A stretch of DNA of 64,000 nucleotides from NCBI RefSeq assembly GCF_008642235.1, contig NZ_SJEV01000002.1, forward strand, positions 62,001-126,000, written 5' to 3'. Source of the DNA: Planctomonas psychrotolerans. Its GTDB lineage: Bacteria > Actinomycetota > Actinomycetes > Actinomycetales > Microbacteriaceae. This document shows positions 25,107 through 33,694 of the stretch, piece by piece. Position numbers and translations under genes: made by a program. Numbering within the stretch: the stretch's first letter is position 1; every line of letters starts with the position of its first letter. A model generated the notes under the pieces. That model saw only the letters and a program-made list of their open reading frames with translations. It ran no database searches and had not been told where the DNA came from.

Positions 25107-26674
25107 TGTTGTTCCTCGCTTCGATCGGCTGAACGCCGCCAGATGATGTAGTTACCGTCTCCACTCGTGACCGTGAACGCATGCTCGGCGACCTGCTCGT
25201 ACAGTCCGGACCGCTCGATGTCGTCGGTCAGAGACCGGGCCAGCTCAGCGCTGGGGCCGTACCGGAACGCGATCACATCGAAGTGGCCCTCTTCGATGGC
25301 ACGGGCGTATGCCTCCGCCCCGATGCGACGCTGTCCGTCCGACCCGACATAGTCGAAGAAGTCGAGTCCCGTGAACTGCTCGGGTTGTGCGACCTGGTCG
25401 ACCAGGTAGTACTTCAGCACCTCTACTTCTTCCGCCAGCACTTCGGTGCTGCCGTCCCGGACGAGACTCAGCATCGAAACGTGAAGCTGAGCGCTGTCGG
25501 GCCACGCTCGGAACAGCCGTTGGGCATCCGATACGGCAGTCGAGAACATCAGGATGAGGACCGTCGCGACCACGACCCACCCGGCTGGCGCCGATCTCCG
25601 ATCCAGGACTCGAACGAGAGCGAGGCCCGCGAGCGGAGCCAGGAGGAAACCCGAGAGCGCCAGGTGCTTGTCGAGAGAGGTGAGCTCGCCCTGAAGGAGG
25701 TGATAGGCGGGCACGACCGAGGCTACGAGCAGGAGCCCACCCGAAGCGAGGAGCGCCGACCCTCCTTTTCGTGCGAGGAGGGCCAGCCCGACCAAGGCGA
25801 GAACGATCACCGCTCCGGACCGCTCGACTATCGTCGCGACGATACTCATCGTGGAAGTTTCCTGGCTCACGACACGGGCGGTGGTGGTCTGGGCCACCCC
25901 GGCCAACATCGACGAATCCGCTCCGAGCAGCATGATGCCGCCCGTGATGACGACCCCCGACGTGATGGCAGCCGTGGTGGCGATACGAACGAGGGTCCGA
26001 GCGTCATGCCGGAGGCCGGGTGCGAGGAGCAGAAGCAGTCCGGCCGCCGGGACGACCGACGCAAGGGCGTACTTCGCGGCGACCGCGCACACGCAGAGAA
26101 GCACGACGGCGACCGTGCGCCGCACGACATGACGTCTGGTCTCCACGGCGACCACCGCTGCAGCGGCGAAGAACGCGAGTGCACAGGCATCGTACGTGGC
26201 GAGGCGTCCGATGAGGAGGAACGACGTCTGTGCGGCGACGGTGGCTGACGCAAGGAGGCCGACACGCTCGGTGAACAGGGCCGAGCCCAGTCGATATGCC
26301 GCGTAGGTCGTCGCGAGCACGGCCACGGTACTCAGGACGCGTGCGAACTCGATGCCGCCCGCACGATCGAGCACGCCACCGATGACGGGGTAGAAGTAGG
26401 GAAGGCCCGAGAGATAAGACGAGAACGCCTCGGGGAGGGCATCACCGTCGAGCAGGCGGTCCAGATATCGATGGCCGACATACATGTAGAGCGCTTCGTC
26501 CTGGAAAGGCGAGTTCCGGAGCGTCAGCATCCCGACGAGCTGGAGGAGCAGGATGGCGAGCACTCCGTGTACCGCACGGACCGCACGGGTCGGACGGGCT
26601 GGCATCGGCGGGGCGCTGTCGCGCATCGATGCCTCGACAGTCCGAAGCGTCGGCTCCGCCGTAACGGCCATCAT
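25103..26674 (-). CDS. GT39/PMT-like polytopic glycosyltransferase
   Basis: A 523-residue protein with about ten to twelve membrane helices. The first extracytoplasmic loop has NSPFQDEALYMYVGHRYLD; the acidic residue at that place (here DE) is the catalytic site in GT-C enzymes that use polyprenyl-phosphate sugars. A long soluble part follows the last helix (residues about 400-523), with FDVIAFRYGPSAELARSL and a C-terminal strand GDGNYIIWRR. The upstream and downstream genes overlap by 4 bases each, so it is coupled to the cellulose-synthase-like and GT2-GtrA genes. I infer that it adds a side sugar on the outer face. Confidence 0.82.
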   Translation of the reverse strand: MMAVTAEPTLRTVEASMRDSAPPMPARPTRAVRAVHGVLAILLLQLVGMLTLRNSPFQDEALYMYVGHRYLDRLLDGDALPEAFSSYLSGLPYFYPVIGGVLDRAGGIEFARVLSTVAVLATTYAAYRLGSALFTERVGLLASATVAAQTSFLLIGRLATYDACALAFFAAAAVVAVETRRHVVRRTVAVVLLCVCAVAAKYALASVVPAAGLLLLLAPGLRHDARTLVRIATTAAITSGVVITGGIMLLGADSSMLAGVAQTTTARVVSQETSTMSIVATIVERSGAVIVLALVGLALLARKGGSALLASGGLLLVASVVPAYHLLQGELTSLDKHLALSGFLLAPLAGLALVRVLDRRSAPAGWVVVATVLILMFSTAVSDAQRLFRAWPDSAQLHVSMLSLVRDGSTEVLAEEVEVLKYYLVDQVAQPEQFTGLDFFDYVGSDGQRRIGAEAYARAIEEGHFDVIAFRYGPSAELARSLTDDIERSGLYEQVAEHAFTVTSGDGNYIIWRRSADRSEEQQ

Positions 26675-29442
26675 CGCGAGGTCGATTCCGTGAGTGCGGT
26701 TACGTCGCGGAAGGACTCCGGTAGCTCTGGTTGGTCCCGAGCGGTAGCCATCGCAGCGTAGCTTCGTCGCGACCAGTCATCGGAGGCGATGGACCATGAC
26801 CCGGCAACCGATTCGCCTGGAGCGCTCGGGTCTGCTTCGTAGTACAGGACTGCGTGAACACTGTCGTTGCTCTCGGCGGTACCGGCCACGCTCTGCAACC
26901 ACCGTGCCTTCTGCCCGGCGTCTCCCGACGCCGCAACCTGCAGGAGAAGCGGCTTCTCGGGGTGTCGCTTCTGCACCGCCGTGACGACGGGCGCCGGTTC
27001 GACCCACTCGGTATTCGGATAGGCAAGAAGAGTGATCACCACGACGTCGATCTGTTCCTCGTCCGGTGCGAAAGCCTCATCGGAGGCCGGGAGCGCCGGC
27101 GCCCACGCCAGGGCGACATTCGATGCACCCGCTTCTTGAAGCGCGGAATGCACCCTGCTCCATGCCACCGCGACGTCATCCGGGTCACTGCCCGGTGTCA
27201 GCGCTGACGTTGCCGACTCTGCGGTGTCGACGCCCGGAAGCACTGTCAGATAGACGGGGGATCCGAAGTCCTTGAGGTCCGTCGCCCAGCGTTGTATGTC
27301 ATCGTCGTGCAGTCCGTTGGCCATTCCCAGGAGGTTCGACTGCAACGCGTCCGTCGACTCGCTGAGCGTCAGTGTGAGCCATGGAGTAGAACCCGAAGAC
27401 TCGAGCTGAGCCGCCCAGTCCGCGTCGAACCGATCGCTCAGTTCTTGCGTCCGCCCGATGATGTCGAGTCCACCGGGGAACTCGTACGCCACCGACGTGG
27501 CGACTCGGCGACCGGGAAGGACGGCTCCGACGGCCAGTTCTCCCGACCGGGCAGGTGAGGCTGTGTACGCGGCCACCTGCGATGCCGGGCCCAGCGTTGT
27601 CACCGCACCCGCGATGACCGTTACGGTCGCAACGATCAGCATCGAGACGAGAACCGCCACGGGTCGCGCGGGGAGACGGAGGCGGAATGACGAACGGCTG
27701 ACCGCCGTGGGAGAAGCCATGACCCGAGCACCGACAATGTCCTGGATCCCGAGCACGATGAAGCCGACGAAGGCCAGCGTCGTGTAGCCGACCCAGAAGA
27801 TGGTGACACTCTCGGCGGCGGTGATGGGCCCGCTCGAGCTGACGTGAATCAGTGCGGCGGCGCACACACTGACCCCGATCAGGTGCGGCGCGAGATGACG
27901 CATGCCCGCACCGGTGTTTCGACGTTTCGATGTGACGCGGAAAGCAACTTTGCGACCGACGAGCACCGTGACGAGGCTCGACACGAGCGTCGGGAACGAA
28001 CCGAATCCGATCAGGACACCGCGCACGCTGGTGCGCCGTGCCGCCACCACCCAGAACGCTGCCTGCGATAGCAAGAAATAGGGCAGGAAGTGGTCGAAGA
28101 GGCTGCCGATGTCGGCTCCACTCACGGCGGGAATGCCGGTGAGGAGGAAGAGGACCGGGGCGACGACGAAGATGAGGTCCTTGACTCCGCTGAGGTAATG
28201 CGTCTGCGCCAGGAGGTACTGAGCTCGTTGGTGCGCGCTCATGCCAGTCCGGCGCGACGACAGAAGAGGGATGAAATGCGAGCGGAGCGTTCCGAGGGTC
28301 CCGATGGCCCACCTGTCCTGCTGCTTCAAGTAGGCGGGCAGGTCCATCGGGCCGAGGCCCTCCGCTAGCCGCTCCGGGACGAAAACGCTTCTCCACCGAG
28401 GGTGCAGGGCCAGGGACGCAGCGAAATCCTCCGTGACCGAATCCTGGGGGAACCCCCCGATCTCATCCAGGGCTTCCGCACGGATCACCACGTTGGTCCC
28501 GCAGATGAACGCTGCGTTGAGAGTCGATTTGCCCGGCATCAACATCCCGTAGAAGATCGCCTGCTGGTGCTCCGCCCATAGGGACACAGGGTTGTCGAGA
28601 TTCCGATAGAACTGGCCCGTCTGCACCCACGCGACTCGATCATCGTCCAACTCGTGGATCGTCCGGATGAGGAATTCCGGAAACGCAACCTGATCCGCAT
28701 CGAAAATCACGAGCAGGGCATCACCGGTGATTCCGAGAACCGTGCGGGCATTCTCCAGGTTTCCTGCTTTGGCACCTCCTGGCATCGTCCTCGTGATGCA
28801 CTCGACGTCCAACTCCACCGCGAGTTTCTCGAGCTCCCGCCAATGCTCGTAACCGGCGACCAGTCCGTCATTGCACAGAACGATCGTGACGCTCGCGTGG
28901 GGATGACACGACAGGTAAGTGCTTCGTGCAACCTTCGCAGCGGCGAGCGTCGGGCGCACGACGTCGACCCCTTCGTTCGCCGTTGGCACCATGATGTAGA
29001 TCGGGTGCTTACTGGCGTCGCTCGTGGGCTGATGACGATGTGTACGCCGTGGCCAAACGGTGTGCATGACACCGACGGCGTGCAGGACGCCGAACAATTC
29101 CGCCAGCAGCAACGGGAGTGCCAGCCACCACGCTTCCCAGTTGGTGACAGTGAAACGCCATGCGACATAGTCGATGGCAGCGACGATCATGCCCACGGTC
29201 AGGGACACGGCGAGGACCTGGCGCTTGTCTTCGGCCCGCTTAGCGATCAGTGCTGGGGCTGCGAGCGTCGCGGCGAGTGCGGCGAGTGCTCCGGGTTGCT
29301 GCAGCACGAGCCACGTGAGACCACCGAGCACCACCGCGATCGACACGAGATCGGTCAGCACGATGGCGGGTCGACGCACTCGCGATTCACCGGACTGCAC
29401 CGCGGCACGCGTGATCGTCGCCGTGTCAGCGGGAGCCCTCAT
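26671..29442 (-). CDS. Cellulose-synthase-like GT2 fused to a catalytically dead GH26-like domain
   Basis: A 923-residue membrane protein (ATG at 29442; the frame is open to GTG at 29502). Four N-terminal helices precede a processive GT2 core: PTANEGVD, IFDADQ (DAD at 248-250), TED at 337-339 and QQDRW at 374-378, the QxxRW motif of BcsA-like synthases. More helices follow up to about residue 620. Residues 634-910 align by eye with the GH26 enzyme encoded next door (FGSPVYLTVLPG for WGKPVMLRYGHE; KPLLLQVAASG for KPILIAETAST). Both catalytic glutamates are lost. There is no PilZ domain. I infer a beta-glycan synthase with an external glycan-binding pseudo-glycosidase. First of three coupled genes. 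Confidence 0.85.
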   Translation of the reverse strand: MRAPADTATITRAAVQSGESRVRRPAIVLTDLVSIAVVLGGLTWLVLQQPGALAALAATLAAPALIAKRAEDKRQVLAVSLTVGMIVAAIDYVAWRFTVTNWEAWWLALPLLLAELFGVLHAVGVMHTVWPRRTHRHQPTSDASKHPIYIMVPTANEGVDVVRPTLAAAKVARSTYLSCHPHASVTIVLCNDGLVAGYEHWRELEKLAVELDVECITRTMPGGAKAGNLENARTVLGITGDALLVIFDADQVAFPEFLIRTIHELDDDRVAWVQTGQFYRNLDNPVSLWAEHQQAIFYGMLMPGKSTLNAAFICGTNVVIRAEALDEIGGFPQDSVTEDFAASLALHPRWRSVFVPERLAEGLGPMDLPAYLKQQDRWAIGTLGTLRSHFIPLLSSRRTGMSAHQRAQYLLAQTHYLSGVKDLIFVVAPVLFLLTGIPAVSGADIGSLFDHFLPYFLLSQAAFWVVAARRTSVRGVLIGFGSFPTLVSSLVTVLVGRKVAFRVTSKRRNTGAGMRHLAPHLIGVSVCAAALIHVSSSGPITAAESVTIFWVGYTTLAFVGFIVLGIQDIVGARVMASPTAVSRSSFRLRLPARPVAVLVSMLIVATVTVIAGAVTTLGPASQVAAYTASPARSGELAVGAVLPGRRVATSVAYEFPGGLDIIGRTQELSDRFDADWAAQLESSGSTPWLTLTLSESTDALQSNLLGMANGLHDDDIQRWATDLKDFGSPVYLTVLPGVDTAESATSALTPGSDPDDVAVAWSRVHSALQEAGASNVALAWAPALPASDEAFAPDEEQIDVVVITLLAYPNTEWVEPAPVVTAVQKRHPEKPLLLQVAASGDAGQKARWLQSVAGTAESNDSVHAVLYYEADPSAPGESVAGSWSIASDDWSRRSYAAMATARDQPELPESFRDVTALTESTSR

Positions 29443-29843
29443 GCGACAGGAACGCTTCCCTCGGACTGGCGTCCGTGGAGTGGTTCTCGAGGGGCGGTGC
29501 ACGCGTGTTCACGGCAGGACGGCAGGGTAAACGTCACGATGGGTCCGTTCGGGGGACCGAAGAACCTGGCGCATGGGCGTGCGCAAGGGAAGTCGGGAAT
29601 CGGGATCTCTCGCGGCTCGGGGGTGCCACGGAGCGGCTCGCGAGGGGGGGATCGCGAGATCAACTCAACTTATAGTTTCTTCGCATGGTGACCAAATTGG
29701 TGGGAAATCGTTTACCTGCCGGAAACGAAGGGGAGGCGTTTCACTGATGTCTCGGCAGGCGAAACGACCCCGAGCCCTCCCTCGGACGGGGGCGTTGAGG
29801 TCTCCCCCTGCTCCGCCATACTGTGCGGAGGGGGCATTTCCAC
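29443..29843. promoter_or_regulatory. Divergent regulatory gap of the glycan locus with several inverted repeats
   Basis: This 401-bp gap between the divergent synthase and GH26 genes holds no gene that I can support. AT-richer sequence occurs at 29660-29720 (CAACTTATAGTTTCTTCG region). Three palindromic sites are visible: ACCAAATTGGT (29691-29701), CGTTT...AAACG with a 9-base spacer (29709-29727), and CGTTTC...GAAACG with an 18-base spacer (29737-29766). They lie before the GH26 ribosome site and could be operators for a LacI- or MarR-type regulator. No regulator gene is adjacent. Confidence 0.5.
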
Positions 29844-31193
29844 ATGGGGCTGAAGCATTGCTGCGCTAGTACGCTCGCAATCTCACTTGCGCTCGCGGTG
29901 AGCGGAGGAGCCATAGCGATGGATAGCGACCGTTCGGTGTCGGACGGGAAGTCCGCATCGTCATCCCCGGCGACGGAGCACAGGGGCGCGGCACGAGAGA
30001 GCCCGGCGCTGTCCGTCCTCGGCTCTGTTTCAGCCGGCTCATCTCGAGACGTGCCGTCCGAATCGGCCCGACGTCAGCACCCGGACATGAGCGGCGCCGC
30101 TCTCGATCCTCAGCCGATGGTTCCACCGAGCCCGCCCAGTCCGCCGGGGGAGTCGGGTTGGCGCGCGCCACACGATGCACACGCGTATGTCGCCCCCGAG
30201 GCGAACGCGGCTCCATCCGTGAGCGCGAGCGGCACCGCCCTCGGCGTCCCGGACACTGCCGCACTGCCGACGACCACTGCTCCCTCGACGTACCTGTCTC
30301 AGCCACCCGCACTCACCGAATGGGCAGCGAGCGACGCGTCTCTCAGGTTCGGGCTGATGTCCCCCGGGTGGCCCCTCGACACCGCAACCCTCGATGCTAC
30401 GACGACCGCGGTCGGCGAGAGTCCGTCCATCCTGCTCTGGTATAAGGATTTCGAGCAGCCACCGCCGATCGCGGAACTCGACTCCGCCCATGCGCGTGGC
30501 GCCGTGAGCCTCCTCACCTGGGAACCGTGGAAGTGGGGCGGAGGTGTGGATCAGCCGGCTTTCCGTAGCGACAGAATCGCGGCTGGCGACTACGACGCCC
30601 ACATCTCCGAATGGGGGACTGCTCTGGCCGCGTGGGGCAAGCCCGTCATGCTTCGCTACGGGCACGAAATGAACGGGAACTGGTACCCCTGGGCCGATGG
30701 GGTGAATGACAACACGCCGGGCGATTATGTCGCGGCGTACAGGCACGTGCACGACCTGGTCGAGGCAGCGGGTGCAACCAACGTCGAATGGGTCTGGTCG
30801 CCCAACATTCCCGATTGGGGCTTTCCCACGATCGACGGGCTGTACCCGGGGGACGGCTACGTCGACATAGTGGCGCTCGATGGGTACAACTGGGGGACGA
30901 CCGCGACCTGGTCCACGTGGACGGCCCCGGATGCGCTCTTCGGTGAGGGCCTACGTCAGTTACGCGCCCTCGCACCGGAGAAACCGATTCTGATCGCCGA
31001 AACGGCCTCCACCGACGTCGGTGGCTCGAAGGTCGAGTGGATACGACAACTGATCGACTATCTTTCCGCGCAACCGGATGTCATCGGCGTGGTGTGGTTC
31101 AACCAGTCGAAGGAATTGGACTGGCGCATCGAGAGTTCGGGTGCGTCAACGGCCGCATTCCGAGGTGCTCTCTCGGGACGTCTCGACGACTGA
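29844..31193 (+). CDS. Secreted GH26 glycoside hydrolase (beta-mannanase/beta-glucanase type)
   Basis: A 449-residue exported enzyme. Residues 1-26 are a signal peptide. Residues 27-160 are a Ser/Pro-rich linker, unusually long. The GH26 barrel follows: acid/base Glu275 in RYGHEMNGNWYPW and nucleophile Glu386 in ILIAETAST, with WSPNIPDWG and VDIVALDGYNWG between. The family hydrolyses beta-1,4-mannan or beta-1,3/1,4-glucans. No anchor is seen. ATG at 29844 follows GGAGGGG 9 bases upstream; an earlier GTG at 29823 overlaps that site. It is divergent from the synthase, whose C-terminal domain is a dead copy of the same fold, so it probably trims or releases the polymer. Confidence 0.92.
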   Translation: MGLKHCCASTLAISLALAVSGGAIAMDSDRSVSDGKSASSSPATEHRGAARESPALSVLGSVSAGSSRDVPSESARRQHPDMSGAALDPQPMVPPSPPSPPGESGWRAPHDAHAYVAPEANAAPSVSASGTALGVPDTAALPTTTAPSTYLSQPPALTEWAASDASLRFGLMSPGWPLDTATLDATTTAVGESPSILLWYKDFEQPPPIAELDSAHARGAVSLLTWEPWKWGGGVDQPAFRSDRIAAGDYDAHISEWGTALAAWGKPVMLRYGHEMNGNWYPWADGVNDNTPGDYVAAYRHVHDLVEAAGATNVEWVWSPNIPDWGFPTIDGLYPGDGYVDIVALDGYNWGTTATWSTWTAPDALFGEGLRQLRALAPEKPILIAETASTDVGGSKVEWIRQLIDYLSAQPDVIGVVWFNQSKELDWRIESSGASTAAFRGALSGRLDD

Positions 31194-31444
31194 CTCCGTG
31201 CAGTCATCGGCGCGCCCGGTGACCGCGGACGCGGGTGCGATGTGAGGCTGGACCGCACACGCACGCGGGACGCCCGACTCGTCTCGTTCCGCGATGGGTC
31301 TGACGCATCTCCGAGCACCCTAGGGTGAGAATGCACAGTCGGGGTAAGCGCAGGGCTGCCATCACGTCGAGCAGGGGGTCCGGTGGAACGGGTGAGTGCC
31401 GACACCGGATCGAACGGCGGCAGTGCAGGACCAGGGGAGACCCG

Positions 31445-32602
31445 GTGAGCGGGGCGCGCTACCTCGCGGCGGCCACACCGCTTCGTCTCGGATCCGGGGG
31501 CGCTGCCGTCGCGATCCCCATCCTCTCCGTGGAGGTCCTGAACGACGTCGCTCTGGGCGGCCTGCTCGTGGCGGCGTCGCTCGCACCCGCCGTCGTCGCC
31601 GCCCCCCTTGTCGGGGCCGCGCTCGACCGCACCCGGCACCCGCGCTCCCTGATCGCCGCCGCCGGTGCGATCTCCGCGCTGGGCTTCGCCGGCGCGGCAC
31701 TCCTCGGCATCCTGCCGACGGCGGTGGTGGCGGTCGGACTCATCGCCGCCGGCGCGGCCGGCCCGTTCTTCCTCGGCGGGCTCTCGAGCTTCGTGACGGA
31801 TGAGATCCCGGCGGAGCGACGGGCGTACGCCCTGGACGCCCTCTCCTACAATCTCGGCTCCGTCGGCGGGCCTGCCCTCGTCGCCGTGACGACGGCTTTC
31901 GGTTCGGCGCGGGCCGCGATGGCGGCGATGGCCGTGATCGCCCTGCTCGGGGTCGCCGGACTGTTCCTCACGACGTTGCGCCCCCGGCCGAGCACCGGGT
32001 CGTCGATCTGGCGCACCATGGGCGACGGCCTGCGCCACATCGTGAGGCACCGTCCGTTGGCCGTCGTCACCGCATCCGGCACCCTCAGCCAGCTCGGCGG
32101 TGGGGCACTACCCGTCGCCGCCGTGGTGCTCGCGCTCGACCGGACGCGGGAGGCGAACGATGGTGCGGTCATCGTGGCCGCGTTCGCGATCGGCGGGCTC
32201 GTGGGTGCCCTCGCCACGGCGGCCCGGCCCGGACGCCTGCGGCCGGAACTGTCGATGGGCATCGGTTTCACGGTGATCGGGCTGCTCCTTCTCGGCGCCG
32301 CCCGTGACGGAGGCCTGTGGTGGACGGTGGTGCTGGTCGGCATCGCCGGCCTGTTCACCGCGTCGAGTGCCGCGGCCATGCTCCTGCTCCGGAAGCAGCA
32401 GAGTCCCGCGTCGCTCCGCGGTCAGGTGTTCACGGTCGGTGCGGGGTTGCGCGCGACGGCGGCAGCCGCCGGGGCCGCGTGCGCGGCGGCCACCGTGGGA
32501 TGGGGCGGAACCGTGCAGTTCCTCGGTATCGGGGCGATCTGGGTGCTCTCCGGGGCGCTGCTAGCGCTGTACCCGCGCAACACCGAGTCGATCGACGGCT
32601 GA
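31445..32602 (+). CDS. MFS transporter
   Basis: A 385-residue protein with about eleven or twelve membrane helices, rich in Ala/Gly/Val. The second loop PLVGAALDRTRHPRSL matches the MFS motif A region (G-x3-D-R). A long second-half segment resembles the MFS_3/enterobactin-exporter-like type. GTG at 31445 with AGGGGAG upstream is preferred; the frame is open to 31325, but that stretch is Arg-rich and not family-like. The 251 bp before it hold no gene that I can support. No substrate can be assigned. Confidence 0.8.
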   Translation: MSGARYLAAATPLRLGSGGAAVAIPILSVEVLNDVALGGLLVAASLAPAVVAAPLVGAALDRTRHPRSLIAAAGAISALGFAGAALLGILPTAVVAVGLIAAGAAGPFFLGGLSSFVTDEIPAERRAYALDALSYNLGSVGGPALVAVTTAFGSARAAMAAMAVIALLGVAGLFLTTLRPRPSTGSSIWRTMGDGLRHIVRHRPLAVVTASGTLSQLGGGALPVAAVVLALDRTREANDGAVIVAAFAIGGLVGALATAARPGRLRPELSMGIGFTVIGLLLLGAARDGGLWWTVVLVGIAGLFTASSAAAMLLLRKQQSPASLRGQVFTVGAGLRATAAAAGAACAAATVGWGGTVQFLGIGAIWVLSGALLALYPRNTESIDG

Positions 32603-32761
32603 CCGCTCGCGACTCGCCCGGCTCGCATGAGTTGCGGGACGGTATCTGTCCGGACGCTCCGAAGAAATGCAAGGGGCAGGCCCCGGCGAATCGGGATCAG
32701 TAGCATCGAAAGACGGCGCCAGTACCCGGGGCGCCGACATCAACGATGCGAAGGAGCTGCC

Positions 32762-33589
32762 ATGAGCACGAGAATCGAAAAGACCATCCTGGTCAACGTC
32801 CCGGTCAGCCGGGCGTACAACCAGTGGACCCAGTTCGAAGAATTCCCGCACTTCATGAACGGCATCAAGAAAATCACCCACCTCGGCGACGACCGCCTCG
32901 AGTGGGTCGCCGAGATCGCCGGTGTACGACGCAAGTGGGAGGCGAAGATCCTCGAGCAGGTACCGGACCGCAAGGTGTCCTGGGCCGCGACGGAGGGGGC
33001 AACCAACGCCGGCGAGGTGACCTTCGAAGACCTCGGTGGCGGACAGACGTCCGTGCACCTCTCCCTCGAGTACGAGCCCGAGGGCCTGGTCGAAAAGGTC
33101 GGGGACAAGCTGAACGTGGTCGAGAACCAGACCCAGGGCGACCTGGAGCGCTTCAAGGCGTTCATCGAGTCCGAGGACTACGCCACCGGCGCCTGGCGAG
33201 GCACCATCGACAACGGTGGCACCGTCGGTACCCCCGGCGTCGAGGACGCCGAGGCATCCCGCGGAGATTCCGGCAAGGCCGGGGTGTCGGGCAAGGTCAT
33301 TGCGGCAGGAGTCGCCGCGGCAGCCGCGGCCGCCGTCGGCGTTGCAGCGGCAACGAAGGACAAGGACTCGTCCGACGACTCCGTCGACACGACCCCGGTG
33401 ACCACGACGCCGCCGATCGACACGGCGCCGGTCGCGCCCGGCCAGTCGGACGAGCCCGTCCTGGACGGAACCGTCGTGACGGACGACGCCGGACTCACGG
33501 GCGACCCCTTCGTGACGGACGAACTGAACCGGGACTCCGGTACCGGGTCGCGCGGTACGGTCGACCCGCGCGGTGGTGGCGCACTCTGA
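32762..33589 (+). CDS. SRPBCC (polyketide cyclase/coenzyme Q-binding type) protein with a long Ala-rich and acidic tail
   Basis: A 275-residue protein. Residues 1-145 are an SRPBCC helix-grip domain (IEKTILVNVPVSRAYNQWTQ, FPHFMNGIKKI, then ERFKAFIESE), the kind found in many actinobacterial stress-related proteins. Residues 170-205 form an Ala/Val-rich hydrophobic run (GKVIAAGVAAAAAAAVGVAA), which could be a membrane helix. Residues 205-275 are acidic, Thr/Pro/Asp-rich and probably disordered. ATG at 32762 has AAGGAG upstream. The tail is not part of the family and its role is unknown. A strong terminator follows. Confidence 0.82.
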   Translation: MSTRIEKTILVNVPVSRAYNQWTQFEEFPHFMNGIKKITHLGDDRLEWVAEIAGVRRKWEAKILEQVPDRKVSWAATEGATNAGEVTFEDLGGGQTSVHLSLEYEPEGLVEKVGDKLNVVENQTQGDLERFKAFIESEDYATGAWRGTIDNGGTVGTPGVEDAEASRGDSGKAGVSGKVIAAGVAAAAAAAVGVAAATKDKDSSDDSVDTTPVTTTPPIDTAPVAPGQSDEPVLDGTVVTDDAGLTGDPFVTDELNRDSGTGSRGTVDPRGGGAL

Positions 33590-33600
33590 TCCGCTTCTGA

Positions 33601-33645
33601 GAACGACATCGGGCCCTCCGCGTTGCGGGGGGCCCGATGTCGTTC
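33601..33645 (+). terminator. Strong hairpin terminator after the SRPBCC gene
   Basis: GAACGACATCGGGCCC (33601-33616) pairs perfectly with 33630-33645 (16 bp), with further GC pairing towards the loop. It sits 11 bases after the SRPBCC stop, before the convergent isomerase gene, and may serve both. Confidence 0.8.
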
Positions 33646-33694
33646 GTGTCGGCGGGCGCCGTTGTCGAGGGCTCGGACCCCGAGGCTGCGCGCC

